Shown piece by piece: positions 20,258 through 21,957 of a DNA stretch of 21,957 nucleotides. The notes beneath the pieces were generated by a model. The model ran no database searches. It saw only the letters and a program-made list of their open reading frames with translations, and was not told the DNA's origin. Origin of the DNA: Asterionellopsis glacialis (lineage: Eukaryota > Bacillariophyta > Plagiogrammaphyceae > Rhaphoneidales > Asterionellopsidaceae); assembly GCA_014885115.2 (NCBI GenBank), contig WKLE02000892.1:2085-24041 (forward strand), given 5' to 3'. Every line of letters starts with the position of its first letter. Position 1 is the first letter of the stretch. The translations under genes were made by a program, and so were the position numbers.

Positions 20258-21010
20258 AGGGTGTCCGGGCATCAAATCGCCACTCGAAAAATGGCAAATG
20301 CGCGCCCCCTTGCATCCCACTTTTTGAAAAGACCCGGATGTTCGTGATTCAAAAGTGGCGATTTGCAGATGTGGCGATTTAACTGCGCCACTTTTGCATC
20401 GATTTGATGCAAAAGAATCTACACAACACATACCAAAATGGCGCTGGTAGAGTCCTATCAGTGCCATCTGGTATGTCCAAAAAACGGCATGTTTCTCCCG
20501 CTGACAGAATCGGAAAAGAAGATTCCAGCGCCACAACCAAATTCTATGCTACACGTACCCTCGTACTGCTAGATTGGTTTGCTGCTGCATAGATCTGTGT
20601 AGGTCTTTGGTAAAAAAATATCGATGAGAACCACATCGACAAGGATCATCCTCACAAAAAATGAACAAGAACAAGATGACATCCATCATCATGGATGTCT
20701 TTCTTCTCTTTTTTCTCTTCCTGTGTAAAAAAGAGTTCTGAAAATACAGTCCAGGTGCTGTACCGCCTGTCAGACGGTGGTACGTACCTTTTGGCTGTCA
20801 GATGGAATCTCACTTTTCCAAAATGGAGAAGAAGTTGGGCGTGCATCTGAGTTGTTGCAGATTTGCCTGGACACCAGTCATCAAAACCAAATGCGCAATC
20901 TTGTCAAATGCACGCGCAACTGCCAAAAAACGCTGCCACCCAATTATTGATTTAGAAATCGGGGAACAAGTGGGCGCGCATTTGAGTTGTTGCAGATTTG
21001 CCCAGACACC
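20258..21010. mobile_element. Putative non-autonomous DNA transposon with inverted termini and subterminal repeats
   Basis: The left end (20260) reads GGTGTCCGGGCA, with CAAATGCGCGCCC further in at ~20294. The right end, reverse-complemented from 21010, reads GGTGTCTGGGCA, with CAAATGCGCGCCC about 25 bases in. TTAAT flanks both sides (20253-20257 and 21011-21015), a possible target-site duplication. The right end is repeated internally: 20836-20875 matches 20971-21010 at 36 of 40 positions. Inner structure: GCATCAAATCG (20269-20279) pairs with CGATTTGATGC (20400-20410); CAAAAGTGGCG (20350-20360) pairs with CGCCACTTTTG (20386-20396); GTGGCGATTT occurs twice (20355-20379). There is no transposase frame, so movement would need an enzyme from elsewhere. 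Superfamily uncertain. Confidence 0.6.
20678..20699. repeat. Perfect 9-bp hairpin inside the transposon-like element
   Basis: GACATCCAT and ATGGATGTC flank a CATC loop, followed by a T/C-rich stretch. A second, imperfect hairpin (GTACCGCC ... GGTGGTAC, one G-T pair) lies at about 20760-20783. Either may just reflect the foldback nature of the element. Confidence 0.75.
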
Positions 21011-21957
21011 TTAATGATATCTTTATATGATGTATAATAGGTTTTGTAGTGTCATGGTGACTTTTATGCAATGACAACAAATTACAATTTTCTCGGTACG
21101 ATTGGTTTTGAGAACCTTGAACATATGATGATAGTAGAATGGACTGCAAAGATTGTACCTGGTACGGTACTGGTAGGACCTACGGGAATTCCTATGCAAC
21201 AGTATTGTCTACATAAACCCTGAGTTCTCTTTCAATAAGAAAAACGGTCCTAATGTTAGACCTGTTCAGTGCATAGAACGATGACGCCAATATATAAAGT
21301 ATTGACCAATCATATTGAAGGATATTTCAGGGAGGAATTGATCAAAGCATCCAACAATTTTTCCTTGTCTTTGACTGCCTTTTTCTTGCATGGTGTGTTG
21401 TTGTTGTTGGATGGTGGTGGTGAACACGTTGTAGTGTCTTCTGAACCAACATTATCATCATCTTCTTTTGCATTCCTTGTAGGATTTTTTTTATGGTGGC
21501 TTCTGGCACTTGTATTGAGTTTTGGCACAGACAATTGTCGTTCACAGTATAGGTGCAGACAGATTTTTTTGAGTATTGCCATGGTGGAAGAAAGACATGA
21601 TGATGTGCAACTCATACATAGACTTGCTGCTGTAGATAATTTAAAGGTCTGCATGATGGATACGGAAAGCAACCTAAATGGTTTATAAAAGATCAAGAAA
21701 AGAGGTGTTGAATGGATCACAAGCCAACAGCATACAAAGCATTTGAGGTATGCAAAAAAAAGGATTATCAAAGGAGACAGGAGCAATTATTAGTTGGAAA
21801 AAAAATTGAAAAAGAAAAAGATGAATGATTGAAGGGCAAGGGTACTTCTGAATTAAACTGACATTACTTCTATTATGTGGTTGAGACTCAAGAGGAACAA
21901 ATTACATGAGACAAACAGTATCCAGGTGACATACTCCTGTCTGACAGGATTAAATAC
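21011..21957. other. Repeat-rich 3' end of the window without a supportable gene
   Basis: Open frames exist on both strands over 21269-21786 (plus 139 codons; minus 158 codons, or 90 from ATG 21582), overlapping each other. The minus frame has a hydrophilic Asn/Lys/Pro-rich end (PPPSNNNNTPCKKK) that could be genuine, but neither has a domain, and CAA/GTT/TGG repeats bias all frames. A GTACCTGGTAC word at ~21157-21167 recalls the palindrome cluster at 17 kb. The last 150 bases are A-rich and end with the near-palindrome CCTGTCTGACAGG. Confidence 0.4.

Noticed and set aside
21269..21786. Overlapping long frames on both strands
   Set aside because: They overlap each other, have no domain and arise in CAA/TGG repeat-biased sequence; neither can be preferred with confidence.

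Overview
This window looks like nuclear DNA of a eukaryotic alga, most likely a diatom. The evidence is a set of GT-AG introns of about 75-135 nt that restore reading frames exactly, AT-rich intergenic DNA, and several protein types I associate with diatoms or stramenopiles. These are a paralogous family with an ILMLTRVLL...SLTVS.QR.LR..VGE..W motif, a delta-carbonic-anhydrase-like secreted protein, and an SDR with a signal peptide ending in a plastid-type VSSW junction. The genus cannot be named from the sequence alone. No rRNA, tRNA, CRISPR or prokaryotic signals were found.

Layout. 1-3006 (+): two diverged tandem paralogs of a putative nuclear family; the first is cut by the window edge and the second carries its conserved C-terminal tail beyond the stop codon. 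3983-6028 (+): three-exon secreted carbonic-anhydrase-like protein whose predicted zinc ligands seem to be missing. 6356-6799 (-): small secreted Cys-rich protein, perhaps GPI-anchored. 7006-7630 (+): decayed gene with in-frame stops. 7650-10481 (-): three-exon TRP/polycystin-type cation channel, divergent from 11061-11752 (+), a three-exon single-pass membrane protein. 12017-14290 (-): Ala-rich, coiled-coil, putative DNA-binding protein, with an extra 5' exon recovered by splice-site reasoning. 15692-16810 (+): EF-hand gene relic, one frame with three in-frame TAA/TAG codons. 16944-17150: dense palindrome cluster. 17362-18426 (+): short-chain dehydrogenase. 18594-19690 (-), possibly with 5' exons to 20168: multi-pass membrane protein with a 36-bp coding minisatellite. 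20258-21010: putative non-autonomous DNA transposon with terminal and subterminal repeats. 21011-21957: no supportable gene.

The genes do not form a pathway; this is ordinary mixed-strand eukaryotic gene order. The most unusual items are the newly delimited transposon-like element, the EF-hand frame with TAA/TAG only, the carbonic-anhydrase-like protein without recognisable zinc ligands, and the channel with two extra membrane segments and a coiled coil after the pore module. All splice models are inferred by eye from GT/AG sites plus frame and peptide continuity.
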